A stretch of 64,000 nucleotides of DNA from positions 7,662,501-7,726,500 of the forward strand of contig NZ_JAUSZD010000002.1 of the NCBI RefSeq assembly GCF_030817275.1, read 5' to 3'. A program made the translations under genes and the position numbers. Origin of the DNA: Paenibacillus sp. V4I7. Lineage in GTDB: Bacteria; Bacillota; Bacilli; Paenibacillales; NBRC-103111. Shown one piece after another: positions 28,425 through 36,626 of this stretch. Each line of letters opens with the position of its first letter. The first letter of the stretch is position 1. The notes beneath the pieces were generated by a model. The model was not told the origin of the DNA and ran no database searches. It saw nothing but the letters and a program-made list of their open reading frames with translations.

Positions 28425-28675
28425 AATTCCGATCGTTATACGCCGAGCAACTTCACCTGTGGATGATGCTTAAGATTGGTACCTTTCATTCTGCTTTCGC
28501 CTAGGGTTTATTCGATAGGTCTTTATTAATATGATCATCCTGGTCACATTTATTATGACTGTTTGTAGAGTGGAATTTTATAAATGCGGAGGCGGTAGGA
28601 TCAAACTACTCGTAAGTATGGTCCTTGTTCCCATGGAGCTGTTCCTAGCAGTTGAACAATAAGGAGGAAATACAG

Positions 28676-29593
28676 TTGTTTTTGCGAGCCGAAAAAGTAA
28701 TAAAGGTTCCTCACGGTCTGGCCAGAGAACCGCTTAATCAAGGGATCTTGAAGATGAAAGGACTTACAGTTGTCGAGTCTTGTACCTTTACAAAAGGTTT
28801 AAAGGGAACCATGTTTTTGGAGGATCATCTGCTTTTGTTTGTACTAGAGGGAACCTATAAGGTAATATTCGGCAGTCAGGAATATATCGTACGAAAGAAT
28901 GAAATGGTTTTACTGCAGAAATCGATCAGGGTTGAATATGAGAAATCGGGAGAAGAAGGTTCTGACTATGTTTTGGACTATATGATGTTCTTTCTTAAAG
29001 AAGAGCTCCTCACTGAATTTATCAATATGGCATATCTCGAAAGTAACTATCCATCAGCGTTAGTACCGGTATCTGTCAAAGCGGTCAATGAACGATTAAT
29101 TAAATATATCTATTCGTTGAAACCGTATTTCAAGGAAACCGATAACATTAGGGAGGGATTAATTAAAGTAAAATTGTTGGAATTATTGTTTGATGTTGCG
29201 GATGCTGACGAACAGTTTATATTCCAGTTTTTACAGCTCAAGCGTTCAGAGAGGAAGAGCATAACGGAGGTTGTGGAGCAGAATCTAACCAACCCTGTCT
29301 CGCTAAATGATCTTGCTTACTTATCAGGCAGAAGTTTATCAGCTTTTAAACGAGATTTCCAAGCGATCTATTATACAACATCACCTGTACGCTGGATCCG
29401 TAATCGCCGGTTGGATATCGCGAAAGAAATGCTGCTTCACACCTCTTTATCCGTTACGGATGTTTGTTTTTCGACAGGATTTGAGAGTGTGGCTCATTTT
29501 TCCAAGGTGTTTAAAGAGAGGTTTGGCGTGGCTCCATCCACATGCAAGCCCCCCCTGCAAAAGCCCAATCATAAGTCTCCCCTTAAAATCTGA
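28676..29593 (+). CDS. AraC-family transcriptional regulator (first paralog)
   Basis: About 305 residues. The N-terminal cupin-like sensor holds MFLEDHLLLFVLEGTYKVIF and the C-terminal double HTH covers about 205-300 (SLNDLAYLSGRSLSAFKRDF, then TSLSVTDVCFSTGFESVAHF and SKVFKERFGVAPS). AAGGAGG at 28661-28667 lies nine bases before the TTG at 28676. The earlier TTG at 28652 lies upstream of that site, so 28676 is preferred. It is a close paralog of the protein at 32630. Each regulator has an SDR gene beside it, which suggests AraC-SDR modules. Confidence 0.9.
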   Translation: MFLRAEKVIKVPHGLAREPLNQGILKMKGLTVVESCTFTKGLKGTMFLEDHLLLFVLEGTYKVIFGSQEYIVRKNEMVLLQKSIRVEYEKSGEEGSDYVLDYMMFFLKEELLTEFINMAYLESNYPSALVPVSVKAVNERLIKYIYSLKPYFKETDNIREGLIKVKLLELLFDVADADEQFIFQFLQLKRSERKSITEVVEQNLTNPVSLNDLAYLSGRSLSAFKRDFQAIYYTTSPVRWIRNRRLDIAKEMLLHTSLSVTDVCFSTGFESVAHFSKVFKERFGVAPSTCKPPLQKPNHKSPLKI

Positions 29594-29862
29594 TTCAAAT
29601 CTTTTTACGAAGAAGGAGCGGATGGCAATCACGGACTATCCGTTCTCCCCACCTTCCAAACTTTCCCACTTGGACAATACATTGTAAGATAATCTTTCGT
29701 TCTCCCAAATGAATGTCCCGAAAGATCGAAAGGGCTTAAGCCAACGCGTTCGGGGTGAAATCTAGAACACGTTGGAATCCATGCAAGAAAATTATCAGAC
29801 CTCACATACATGGCAGAGTTTTGCAAGGATTGTGGGCAATTTTAAGGGTGTAAAGATGCAAT

Positions 29863-30558
29863 TTAAGGTTTCGCAAATCGATAGCCTAGACCCCATACCG
29901 TTTGGATATATTTCGGCTTTTTGGGGTCTATCTCGATCTTCCTCCGTAGATTCGTAATATGAACGTCGATGGAACGATCATTAACATGGTAATTAATGCC
30001 TCGAATAATCGTAATTAATTCATCGCGTGTAAATACTCGATATGGATGTTCATAAAAAACCTTCAAGAGTTCGAATTCTGAAAATGTTGTCTCAACCATA
30101 TCACCATTGACTGAGATATACCGACGAACCGGGTCCAATTGCAATTGCAGAAAATGTTCATCTGCGGGAATTTCCGGACTGTTTTCCGTAGAAGGTGGCT
30201 GTATTGATTTGCGGATCGCTATCATGATTCTTGCTTTCAATTCCTGCATACTAAAGGGTTTTGTTAAGAAATCGTCAGCCCCTGCAGTAAAAGCCTTGAT
30301 GATTTCACTTGCTCTGGAATTGATAGAAACAACTATAATAGGTGTTTGCGTTTGCTGTCGCAAAGTTTTACACAACGTAATCTCGTCTACATCCGGAAGC
30401 GAGAGGTCGAGCAATACAACATCCGGTACAAAGGAATGAAATGTCCTGAGCCCGTCCCGAGCCGTTGAAGCGGTTTGAACAGTAAAGTCTTCTTCGGCAA
30501 GATACATTCGAACCATTTCGGCAAAGATGACATTATTATCAATGATCAAAACCTTCAT
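29863..30558 (-). CDS. OmpR/PhoB-family response regulator, orphan
   Basis: 231 residues. The receiver domain at 1-115 has phosphoacceptor Asp51 (VVLLDLSLPD), switch Ser79 and Lys100 (LTKPF). The first acidic site reads DNN instead of the usual DD, which may weaken Mg2+ binding. A winged HTH effector at about 130-230 ends IDVHITNLRRKIEIDPKKPK then YIQTVWGLGYRF. It lies 43 bases after the LtrA gene on the same strand, and no sensor kinase is nearby. Confidence 0.9.
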   Translation of the reverse strand: MKVLIIDNNVIFAEMVRMYLAEEDFTVQTASTARDGLRTFHSFVPDVVLLDLSLPDVDEITLCKTLRQQTQTPIIVVSINSRASEIIKAFTAGADDFLTKPFSMQELKARIMIAIRKSIQPPSTENSPEIPADEHFLQLQLDPVRRYISVNGDMVETTFSEFELLKVFYEHPYRVFTRDELITIIRGINYHVNDRSIDVHITNLRRKIEIDPKKPKYIQTVWGLGYRFAKP

Positions 30559-30601
30559 GATTTGTCTACCCTCCTCCGGCTTTACTATGTAATCTTAGGA
30601 T

Positions 30602-31747
30602 TTAATTAGATAATTTTTTGTACTTGTGTTGTTCGATTACAATCATTCCTACTAACACTAAAATCTGAATTGTCATCATTTGTAAAGTTCCCATCCAACT
30701 GAAGGCGTTGAACATAAGAATGAATAAAGATAGAGCGGCTGAACCAAGTCGCGTTCCAGGTCCGATGCGAACCAGTCTTCTGAATATTGCGGTTCCGACA
30801 AGGTATAAGGCAATGCCGCCATTTAAATACCATGAAAAAGAGTGTACAGATTCGCCGTTAAGTTGTTTAATTGCTACTTCGATACCTGCAGCAGAGATGA
30901 CAATGCCAGATATCATAATTAAATGAGCATGCCAATAAGCCTGCATAGCTAGTCGAGCGCGTTTCTCAGGTGATGCCTGCAACATATAATCTTCAGCCAG
31001 TATCGTATCCTTGTCAAAATAGCTCCACCATAAAGTGATGACGATGGCCAATCCTAAAACTATAGACACAAATAGCTTGAAACTGAAATATAAATGGCTG
31101 GAACCTAAACCCATGGACAGAATGGTTTCGCCTAGCGCAATGAGCACAATCAAGCTGTGCCTTTCAACAAAATGCCGAGTGTTAATAACAAAAATATCGC
31201 CTTGATTTTTAAACGAAGCGGTCAGAATAACCAAGACAGCTGCAACCGTCAACCACCAGCTCCATGTATACCAGGTATTCAATATTCCGGAGGCAAGAAC
31301 CAAAAGAGCTGCTGAAAGGTTAAAAGGAGCCAAGTATGTAATTGCCTTGATCGATGTTACATGTGGTGAACGTCTGAACAGAAGGATATGAATGACCGTA
31401 ACCAGTAGAAAAGCGATGCCGAACGGAACTCCACCCGTCCCAAAAATAGATGGGATACTAATGGCCATACTAAGAAAACCGGCCATACCACAAAACATCA
31501 GCATCCTATAAAGCAATCGGTCAGTTCCAATATTATTTGCCAGCCAAGCATATCCGCTATACATCCACCAGGTTACGGTCAGAACCATTAAAGCTTTAAA
31601 CACATCCAATACGGAGTGAGTATCGATGACTAAATGGGTTACCTGAGTAATGGTGAAAACAAATACCAAGTCAAAGAAAAGTTCAAGGTAGGATACTTTG
31701 GTTTTCGTATCAGCTTTTTCAGAGTCTCCGCGCCGCAATTGATGCAT
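30602..31747 (-). CDS. low temperature requirement protein A (LtrA) family
   Basis: 381 residues with about ten membrane helices. The family signature is at the start: KVSYLELFFDLVFVFTITQV, then VTWWMYSGYAWLANNI. The FVERHSLIVLIALGETILSM block in the middle is also diagnostic. LtrA was named from a Listeria locus needed for growth in the cold, and its molecular function remains unclear. It is upstream of, and probably co-transcribed with, the orphan response regulator at 29863. Confidence 0.9.
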   Translation of the reverse strand: MHQLRRGDSEKADTKTKVSYLELFFDLVFVFTITQVTHLVIDTHSVLDVFKALMVLTVTWWMYSGYAWLANNIGTDRLLYRMLMFCGMAGFLSMAISIPSIFGTGGVPFGIAFLLVTVIHILLFRRSPHVTSIKAITYLAPFNLSAALLVLASGILNTWYTWSWWLTVAAVLVILTASFKNQGDIFVINTRHFVERHSLIVLIALGETILSMGLGSSHLYFSFKLFVSIVLGLAIVITLWWSYFDKDTILAEDYMLQASPEKRARLAMQAYWHAHLIMISGIVISAAGIEVAIKQLNGESVHSFSWYLNGGIALYLVGTAIFRRLVRIGPGTRLGSAALSLFILMFNAFSWMGTLQMMTIQILVLVGMIVIEQHKYKKLSN

Positions 31748-32629
31748 AGTGAGTCACCATCCGTTATTATTTTTGTTTGTTCCTGTCGATTGATAAGCTT
31801 ACTATACCGAATTTTTACGGAGTTTACTTTCCCAGAAAGTTCTAACTTATTGTTCATTTAGCCCATGCCTGAAAATTAACATTGCAAAATTGTTGGAAAG
31901 TTAAACTAAAGGTATGGAAAACAGAAAAAATCACGGAATTGGCGCTGCGGCTCCTCTGGAAATGAGAAGAAAGGGGATTTAGGTATTTCCGTTTCTGACC
32001 GTATCAAATAAATCCTCAATCTGTATTAACTTTACCATTATAATTCTCCATTAGAGCGGTGCAATACCATCGCGTGATGGATTGGAAGACCTTATACGGG
32101 AAATCAAAAAGTGGTTACCTGATTAATTTGGTAATAAAATTTTTGAAATGCGATTTCGGCCGCCTGGGCGAGCCTGAAAATATTTCAAGAAAAATAGACG
32201 ATCCTGATCATCTTTCTCAGGATCGTCTTATTTTATTTGTGGTGTTATTGACGCTTGGGGAAGCCGAATTGCCGCCTTTGGACGATCGAATGCAAGCTCC
32301 TTACGAGCAAATGAATGAAACATATTAGCACAGTAAATAAAGTTATAAGTTAACGGGAGGATAGTGGAGAAATATATTAAAATTCGATTTCTGCGGCTCG
32401 GCGGTGACGGGTAAATCCATCGCTTTAGGTTATAATGTATGTAAGAGTGTAATCCTTTGAAAAGACTAAGACCCGGATCGCTGGTAACGAATTCAAGGCC
32501 GCGTCAATAGTTATCCGTTAATGGGGGCAGCTATTACCGACCTACGGGTATTGATATATCGGTAAAGTATCATGTTTTAGATTTGTTAGAACATTAATTG
32601 AAAATCTTAAATAGAAAGGAGGAATCATA
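31748..32629 (+). other. non-coding stretch between LtrA and the second AraC gene
   Basis: About 880 bases. The only structured element is the terminator-like hairpin at 32197-32238. An 89-residue frame at 32059-32328 runs through that hairpin, has no RBS and resembles nothing known. No promoter was confidently read. Confidence 0.5.
32197..32238 (+). terminator. intrinsic terminator
   Basis: GACGATCCT, 13-base loop, AGGATCGTC, followed by TTATTTTATTT. It stands alone, with no intact plus-strand gene before it, and probably marks the end of a lost gene. Confidence 0.65.
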
Positions 32630-33520
32630 TTGCTCATAAGGTCCAGTAAGGTTGTAAAGGCGCCTCTGGAATTGACAACTGCCCCATATAATCAAAGTAT
32701 TTTAAAAATGAACGGGTTATCTGTCATAGAATCGTGTACGCATACGCAAAATAACACAGGAACCATGTTTCTTGAGGACCACTTGTTTTTGTTTGTACTC
32801 AAAGGTAAGTACACCGTTCGCTACGGGAACCAGTCATACACTGTAAAGAAGAATGAAATGGTTCTCTTGCAGAGGTCAATCACTGTCGAGTATGAGAAGT
32901 CGGGGGAGAAGGAAGAGGAATATTTACTCGACTATATGATGTTTTTTTTAAAGGATGATTTACTTAACGAGTTTGTCAAGATGGCCGATCTCAAGCCCTC
33001 CTACCCCGAGGCTCTTGTTCCAGTATCGGTTAAATCAGTAAATGACCGCCTTATTAGTTATATTGAATCTCTAAAGCCTTATTTTAATCAACCTGAGGAA
33101 GTAAGAAATGGGCTTATCAAGATTAAACTGCTTGAATTGCTATTTGATGTGGCAGACACCGATGGAAATTTTTTAATTCAGTTTTTGCAACTGAAACGGA
33201 AAGAAAGAAAAAGCATTACGGAGGTTATTGAAGAAAACATTTTTAATCCCTTATCTTTAAATGATCTCGCCTATTTGTCTGGGAGAAGCTTATCAACCTT
33301 CAAGCGGGAGTTTAAGGAAATTTATAATACTTCTCCTTTACACTACATACGTAATCGAAGATTGGAAAAGGCAAAAGAGCTGCTGACTCATACTTCACTA
33401 TCTGTAACTGATGTCTGCTTTTCTACGGGATTCGAAAATATAGCTCACTTTTCAAAGGTATTTAAGGAGAGATTTGGTATTTCTCCATCACTGCTTAAAA
33501 AACCGCTAAGATTAACATAA
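32630..33520 (+). CDS. AraC-family transcriptional regulator (second paralog)
   Basis: 296 residues, paralog of the regulator at 28676 with the same layout: sensor with MFLEDHLFLFVLKGKYTVRY, double HTH with SLNDLAYLSGRSLSTFKREF and TSLSVTDVCFSTGFENIAHF. Start TTG with AAAGGAGG seven bases upstream, the same unusual start as the paralog. It is followed by a terminator and then by the paralogous SDR gene at 33706. Confidence 0.91.
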   Translation: MLIRSSKVVKAPLELTTAPYNQSILKMNGLSVIESCTHTQNNTGTMFLEDHLFLFVLKGKYTVRYGNQSYTVKKNEMVLLQRSITVEYEKSGEKEEEYLLDYMMFFLKDDLLNEFVKMADLKPSYPEALVPVSVKSVNDRLISYIESLKPYFNQPEEVRNGLIKIKLLELLFDVADTDGNFLIQFLQLKRKERKSITEVIEENIFNPLSLNDLAYLSGRSLSTFKREFKEIYNTSPLHYIRNRRLEKAKELLTHTSLSVTDVCFSTGFENIAHFSKVFKERFGISPSLLKKPLRLT

Positions 33521-33536
33521 TAGATTTCTATCAGAG

Positions 33537-33567
33537 GCTCATGCAATTCGCATGAGCTTATTCTATT
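33537..33567 (+). terminator. terminator after the second AraC gene
   Basis: GCTCATGC, loop AATTC, GCATGAGC, then TTATTCTATT. A perfect 8-bp stem. Confidence 0.7.
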
Positions 33568-33578
33568 GTAACAAAACA

Positions 33579-33720
33579 AGAAATGAGCTAAATGAACAAA
33601 TAGTTCGGACTTTGCAGAGAAGTGAAAGCTCCAAAAGTTCAGTATAGTTAACTTATCGGCCGGCAGGACATAATAACAAAAATCATCAAAAGGATGGGAT
33701 TATATATGGCAAAGCAAAAA
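33579..33720 (+). repeat. repeat R3, leader of SDR, copy 1
   Basis: From TGAGCTAAATGAACAAATAG through CGGACTTTGCAG and TATAGTTAACTTATC to the SDR start. The same leader precedes the SDR relic at 39581 (about 39391-39600), and its first 40 bases match the R1 leader at 24757 and 26783. Confidence 0.8.
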
Positions 33721-34560
33721 ATTTGGTTCATCACTGGGGCATCCAGAGGTATTGGATTTGAAATCGTAAAGGCAGTGCTGGATACAGGAGATAAAGTCGT
33801 TGCGACTGTCCGTAGCTCGGCGGAGTCATTATCTAATAAATTAGGAAACCCCGAGAATCTTAGTGTTGTTCTTTTGGATATCACGAATGAAAAACAGGCG
33901 GCTGAAGTCGCTAATCAAGTTGTTCAAAAACTCGGAAGAATCGATGTATTAGTCAATAATGCCGGATTCGGACTTCTGAGTGCAGTTGAGGAAGCCACTG
34001 CTGATGACGTGAAAAAGAATTTCGATACCAATGTGTTTGGTTTGCTCAATGTCACCCGGTCGGTACTGCCTTTTATGCGAAAAGAACATTCTGGACATAT
34101 TATCAATATCTCATCCGTTGGAGGATTAAGCGGTAATATTGGGTGGGGAGTATACGGTTCTACTAAATTTGCTGTCGAAGGATTGACGGAATCTCTTGCA
34201 TTGGAGTTGGCTCCGATTGGGATTCATGCGACCGTGGTAGCCCCAGGCTTCTTCCGTACGGAATTTCTGGATGCTGCGTCGTTAACGCGGTCAAGTAACA
34301 TCATTCCGGATTATGCGGAAACAGTAGGAGAAATGAGAAAATTCGCTACTCAAGCGAATAAGAAACAACCGGGCGATCCCATCAAGTTGGCCAAGGCAAT
34401 CGTGAAGGTTGCGGGCGCGGAGAAGCCGCCGGTTCACTTGCCGCTTGGTAAGGATTCGCTGCAAAGATACCGGGAAAAGACGGCTAATTTTGAAAAAGAT
34501 ATTGAGGCATGGTACGACGTTATTAGAGGTACAGATCATGAGGATGTTAGTGCTCAATAA
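33706..34560 (+). CDS. SDR family oxidoreductase (second paralog)
   Basis: 284 residues with TGASRGIG, NNAGFG and the catalytic VYGSTKF motif. It shares the C-terminal LPLGKDSLQRYREKTANFEK with the gene at 27525. The frame is open from an ATG at 33694, but AAAAGGA sits at 33688-33693, too close to that codon and well placed for the ATG at 33706 (MAKQKIWFITGAS). The last third is almost identical in DNA to the paralog, which looks like gene conversion. A hairpin follows at 34601. Confidence 0.91.
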   Translation: MAKQKIWFITGASRGIGFEIVKAVLDTGDKVVATVRSSAESLSNKLGNPENLSVVLLDITNEKQAAEVANQVVQKLGRIDVLVNNAGFGLLSAVEEATADDVKKNFDTNVFGLLNVTRSVLPFMRKEHSGHIINISSVGGLSGNIGWGVYGSTKFAVEGLTESLALELAPIGIHATVVAPGFFRTEFLDAASLTRSSNIIPDYAETVGEMRKFATQANKKQPGDPIKLAKAIVKVAGAEKPPVHLPLGKDSLQRYREKTANFEKDIEAWYDVIRGTDHEDVSAQ

Positions 34561-34600
34561 AAGAGGAAAAGATAAATCTAAGCTTTTAAGGTAAAACCTA

Positions 34601-34636
34601 GTAACGGCAGATTCATATAATGAATTCTGCCGTTAC
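34601..34636 (+). terminator. strong palindrome after the second SDR gene
   Basis: GTAACGGCAG...CTGCCGTTAC with inner ATTCAT/ATGAAT, nearly perfect over 36 bases. There is no T run after it (ATCATC), so it may slow exonucleases or act as a weak terminator. Confidence 0.6.
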
Positions 34637-34684
34637 ATCATCTGACGTAAGATTAAATGGATTGCAAAGGCTTGAGTTCCCCCG

Positions 34685-34701
34685 TTGGCATAATTTTTGC
34701 T
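34685..34701 (+). promoter_or_regulatory. sigma-54 type -24/-12 promoter
   Basis: TTGGCATAATTTTTGCT matches the consensus TGGCAC-N5-TTGC, with GG and GC ten bases apart. It lies about 60 bases upstream of a truncated rpoN start and of a fragment of a sigma-54 activator. A CRE-like TGTAAGCGCTTTT follows at 34731. Confidence 0.6.
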
Positions 34702-34763
34702 ATGTAAAAAGATAGATCTCTTATTTTTATGTAAGCGCTTTTAGTAATAAGGGGGGGAGAAGA

Positions 34764-34832
34764 ATGGAAGCTTCGCTTTCATTAGTTCAGCAACAAAATT
34801 TATCGCTTACTCCGCAGTTAAGACAATATTAG
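34764..34832 (+). pseudogene. rpoN (sigma-54) N-terminal stub
   Basis: GGGGGGGAGA then ATG and MEASLSLVQQQNLSLTPQLR, QY, stop. This is the start of region I of sigma-54 (family pattern: LxxxQxQxLxLTPQLRQ), which contacts activators and core polymerase. The remaining roughly 430 residues are missing. The stop is followed directly by the activator fragment. Confidence 0.7.
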
Positions 34833-34967
34833 GTAGAAGTAGCGGACATCCGACAGATCGGTGACCTCGATTACGCGCTTCAAGGCAAATTGCTAAGGGT
34901 CCTTCAAGAAAATGAGTTTCGCCGGGTTGGCGGCAATGAGATGATCCGAACCAATGCCCCTTGCTAA
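34833..34967 (+). pseudogene. fragment of a sigma-54-dependent activator (AAA+ domain)
   Basis: In frame to a TAA at 34965 the sequence reads IGDLDYALQGKLLRVLQENE then FRRVGGNEMIRTNA. This is the segment between Walker B and the sensor I region of NtrC-type activators (family pattern: IGDLPLxLQxKLLRVLQExExxRVGG). Everything on either side is gone. It abuts the rpoN stub, so a large deletion probably joined two neighbouring genes. Confidence 0.75.
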
Positions 34968-35135
34968 AGGTGGCCTTGTTTTTTTTGAACAGAATATGAG
35001 CTAGATAGATAAATTCCTTGAGCTTATGAGAAAAGTAATATCATGATTCGTCTGGTATATTTAACGCATCGGCCGCTCAGAACAAATCAAATCTACACAG
35101 TGAGGAAATTGAAAAAAAGTTTAATAGATAATAGA

Positions 35136-35324
35136 ATGGAAAAACTCATCCAAGAGCACGATTTATTCTTACTAATACAGAGAATAAAAAAAGAACTGGA
35201 AAACAAAGTCATTTCCTCTGGCTATGATTTACATCACCCTGAGGTCATATGCATCAGCCAGTGCTTAGATAGATTAATCGTTGAATATATGAAAAAAATA
35301 GGAGCTCCGAAAAATCAAACATGA
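35136..35324 (+). CDS. Spo0E-like aspartyl-phosphate phosphatase
   Basis: 62 residues with the family signature ISQCLDRLIVEYMK (SxxLDxLIxxY) near the C-terminus and a helical hairpin before it (LFLLIQRIKKELENKVISSG). Spo0E-type proteins dephosphorylate Spo0A and delay sporulation. The frame opens at an ATG at 35043, giving 93 residues. The 35136 start gives the usual family length, but neither start has a strong RBS, so the choice is tentative. It converges on the germination operon. Confidence 0.72.
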   Translation: MEKLIQEHDLFLLIQRIKKELENKVISSGYDLHHPEVICISQCLDRLIVEYMKKIGAPKNQT

Positions 35325-35328
35325 AATC

Positions 35329-35532
35329 TTATTGCAACTCGTCAATAATCAATGCGATGAGCTTATTCAAATCAAGTGGATGATGTACAATGATGCTTCC
35401 CCAAAGAACTCCACCCACTGTTGTCACCCCGATGAAAATAAGTAATTCCTTTCTAATCAACTTTCGTACCCGGTTAAGAACCATCAAACCTCCGATGAGA
35501 AATATTGTGTACAGGATTAGCATACTGATCAT
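35329..35532 (-). CDS. small membrane protein, fourth gene of the germination operon
   Basis: 67 residues with two hydrophobic segments (MLILYTIFLIGGLMVL and LLIFIGVTTVGGVLWGSIIV). Its ATG overlaps the stop of the GerAB-type gene by 4 bases, so it is translationally coupled and part of the operon. No family was recognised. Small two-helix membrane proteins are known to accompany some germinant receptors (the GerW/GerXD 2TM type), and that is the most likely role. Confidence 0.7.
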   Translation of the reverse strand: MISMLILYTIFLIGGLMVLNRVRKLIRKELLIFIGVTTVGGVLWGSIIVHHPLDLNKLIALIIDELQ

Positions 35533-36623
35533 GCCGTGGTTTCACTCCTCTGTTTGTTCCGCAGCCAGGAACCAATAATTAGAATGGCCGGAACGATGAC
35601 GGCGTAAAGCATATAGTAGCTAAACAAATACTTTTGAACCCACTCAACGTTCTCTATAACGTTTGCGAATAAGAGGGAGTACGCGGAGATGATCCATACT
35701 AACGGATAGGCAACTACAGAGCGTCTGTCCACTTTGAACAGCTGGCATATCGCTGTTACCGCACAATAAAATAACAAACTTAATTTGATACAGACTAACA
35801 GGAAAATATTTATAGAAAGAATCGATTCTAAATGTTCTACGAAACCGGAAAACTTCATTTCACGAAAAATGGTGTAAACCGGGTATAGATGATGGGAGCC
35901 GCGCTCTAATCCTAAAATACCAATTGTCATATACATAGAAATAGAAAGGATAACCCCGGCTGAGCCGATTCCTAAAAGAAATGAAGTTTTTAAATTGCGT
36001 TTTACATATGGAAAAAGCATCATGAACATAACCGTCTCCATATAGGGAAATGCAAGCGCATATTTGGTTTGAAGAATTGTGGTCCAAAGCTGAAAATGAT
36101 AGGGGTAACTGAACGCCCGCCAGTCCCAAACCTTAAGCATGACCGAGAAGGGAATCCAGAAAGCGACCACAATATACGGCGTAACAAGCTCACAAACCAT
36201 TGCAATCGACTCAATCCCTTTCACAACAGCATAAGCGCACACGAGCAACACTACGATATTGAAAATAGAAATGGGAGTTCGCGGCATCAGATTGGCATGC
36301 ATAAAGTCACCTAGATTACGTGTTACCCAAGCTGCAATTTGTATGAAATAAAGGATGTAAAGAGAAGTGACGATTCCTCCGGCCCATTTCCCCAGAACTT
36401 GTGTCGCAATTTGTACGATACTTTTCCCAGGGTAACGTTTGGATAAATACAGCCACAACACCGCCAGAACTAACCCGTACAATAACGACCACACACAAAC
36501 GAGCCAACCGTACTGTTTTGCATCAGCGATAAGTTTTCCCGGTAACAAAAGAAACGTAGTACCGCAGACAAAGCAAAAAGTTAATGTGACCAATTGCCAT
36601 CCGCTTAGCTGGGCATTTTCCAT
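35529..36623 (-). CDS. spore germination protein, GerAB/EndoA permease family
   Basis: 364 residues with about ten membrane helices of the APC superfamily: LVTLTFCFVCGTTFLLLPGK at the start, then helices to the C-terminal YYMLYAVIVPAILIIGSWLR. This is the B subunit of the inner-membrane germinant receptor in spores, thought to bind the germinant. It comes third in the operon, 3 bases after the C-subunit gene. Expression would be in the forespore under SigG by family knowledge. Confidence 0.93.
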   Translation of the reverse strand: MENAQLSGWQLVTLTFCFVCGTTFLLLPGKLIADAKQYGWLVCVWSLLYGLVLAVLWLYLSKRYPGKSIVQIATQVLGKWAGGIVTSLYILYFIQIAAWVTRNLGDFMHANLMPRTPISIFNIVVLLVCAYAVVKGIESIAMVCELVTPYIVVAFWIPFSVMLKVWDWRAFSYPYHFQLWTTILQTKYALAFPYMETVMFMMLFPYVKRNLKTSFLLGIGSAGVILSISMYMTIGILGLERGSHHLYPVYTIFREMKFSGFVEHLESILSINIFLLVCIKLSLLFYCAVTAICQLFKVDRRSVVAYPLVWIISAYSLLFANVIENVEWVQKYLFSYYMLYAVIVPAILIIGSWLRNKQRSETTA

Positions 36624-36626
36624 CTA

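Noticed and set aside
32059..32328. 89-residue frame
   Set aside because: It reads through an intrinsic terminator, has no RBS and shows no family likeness.
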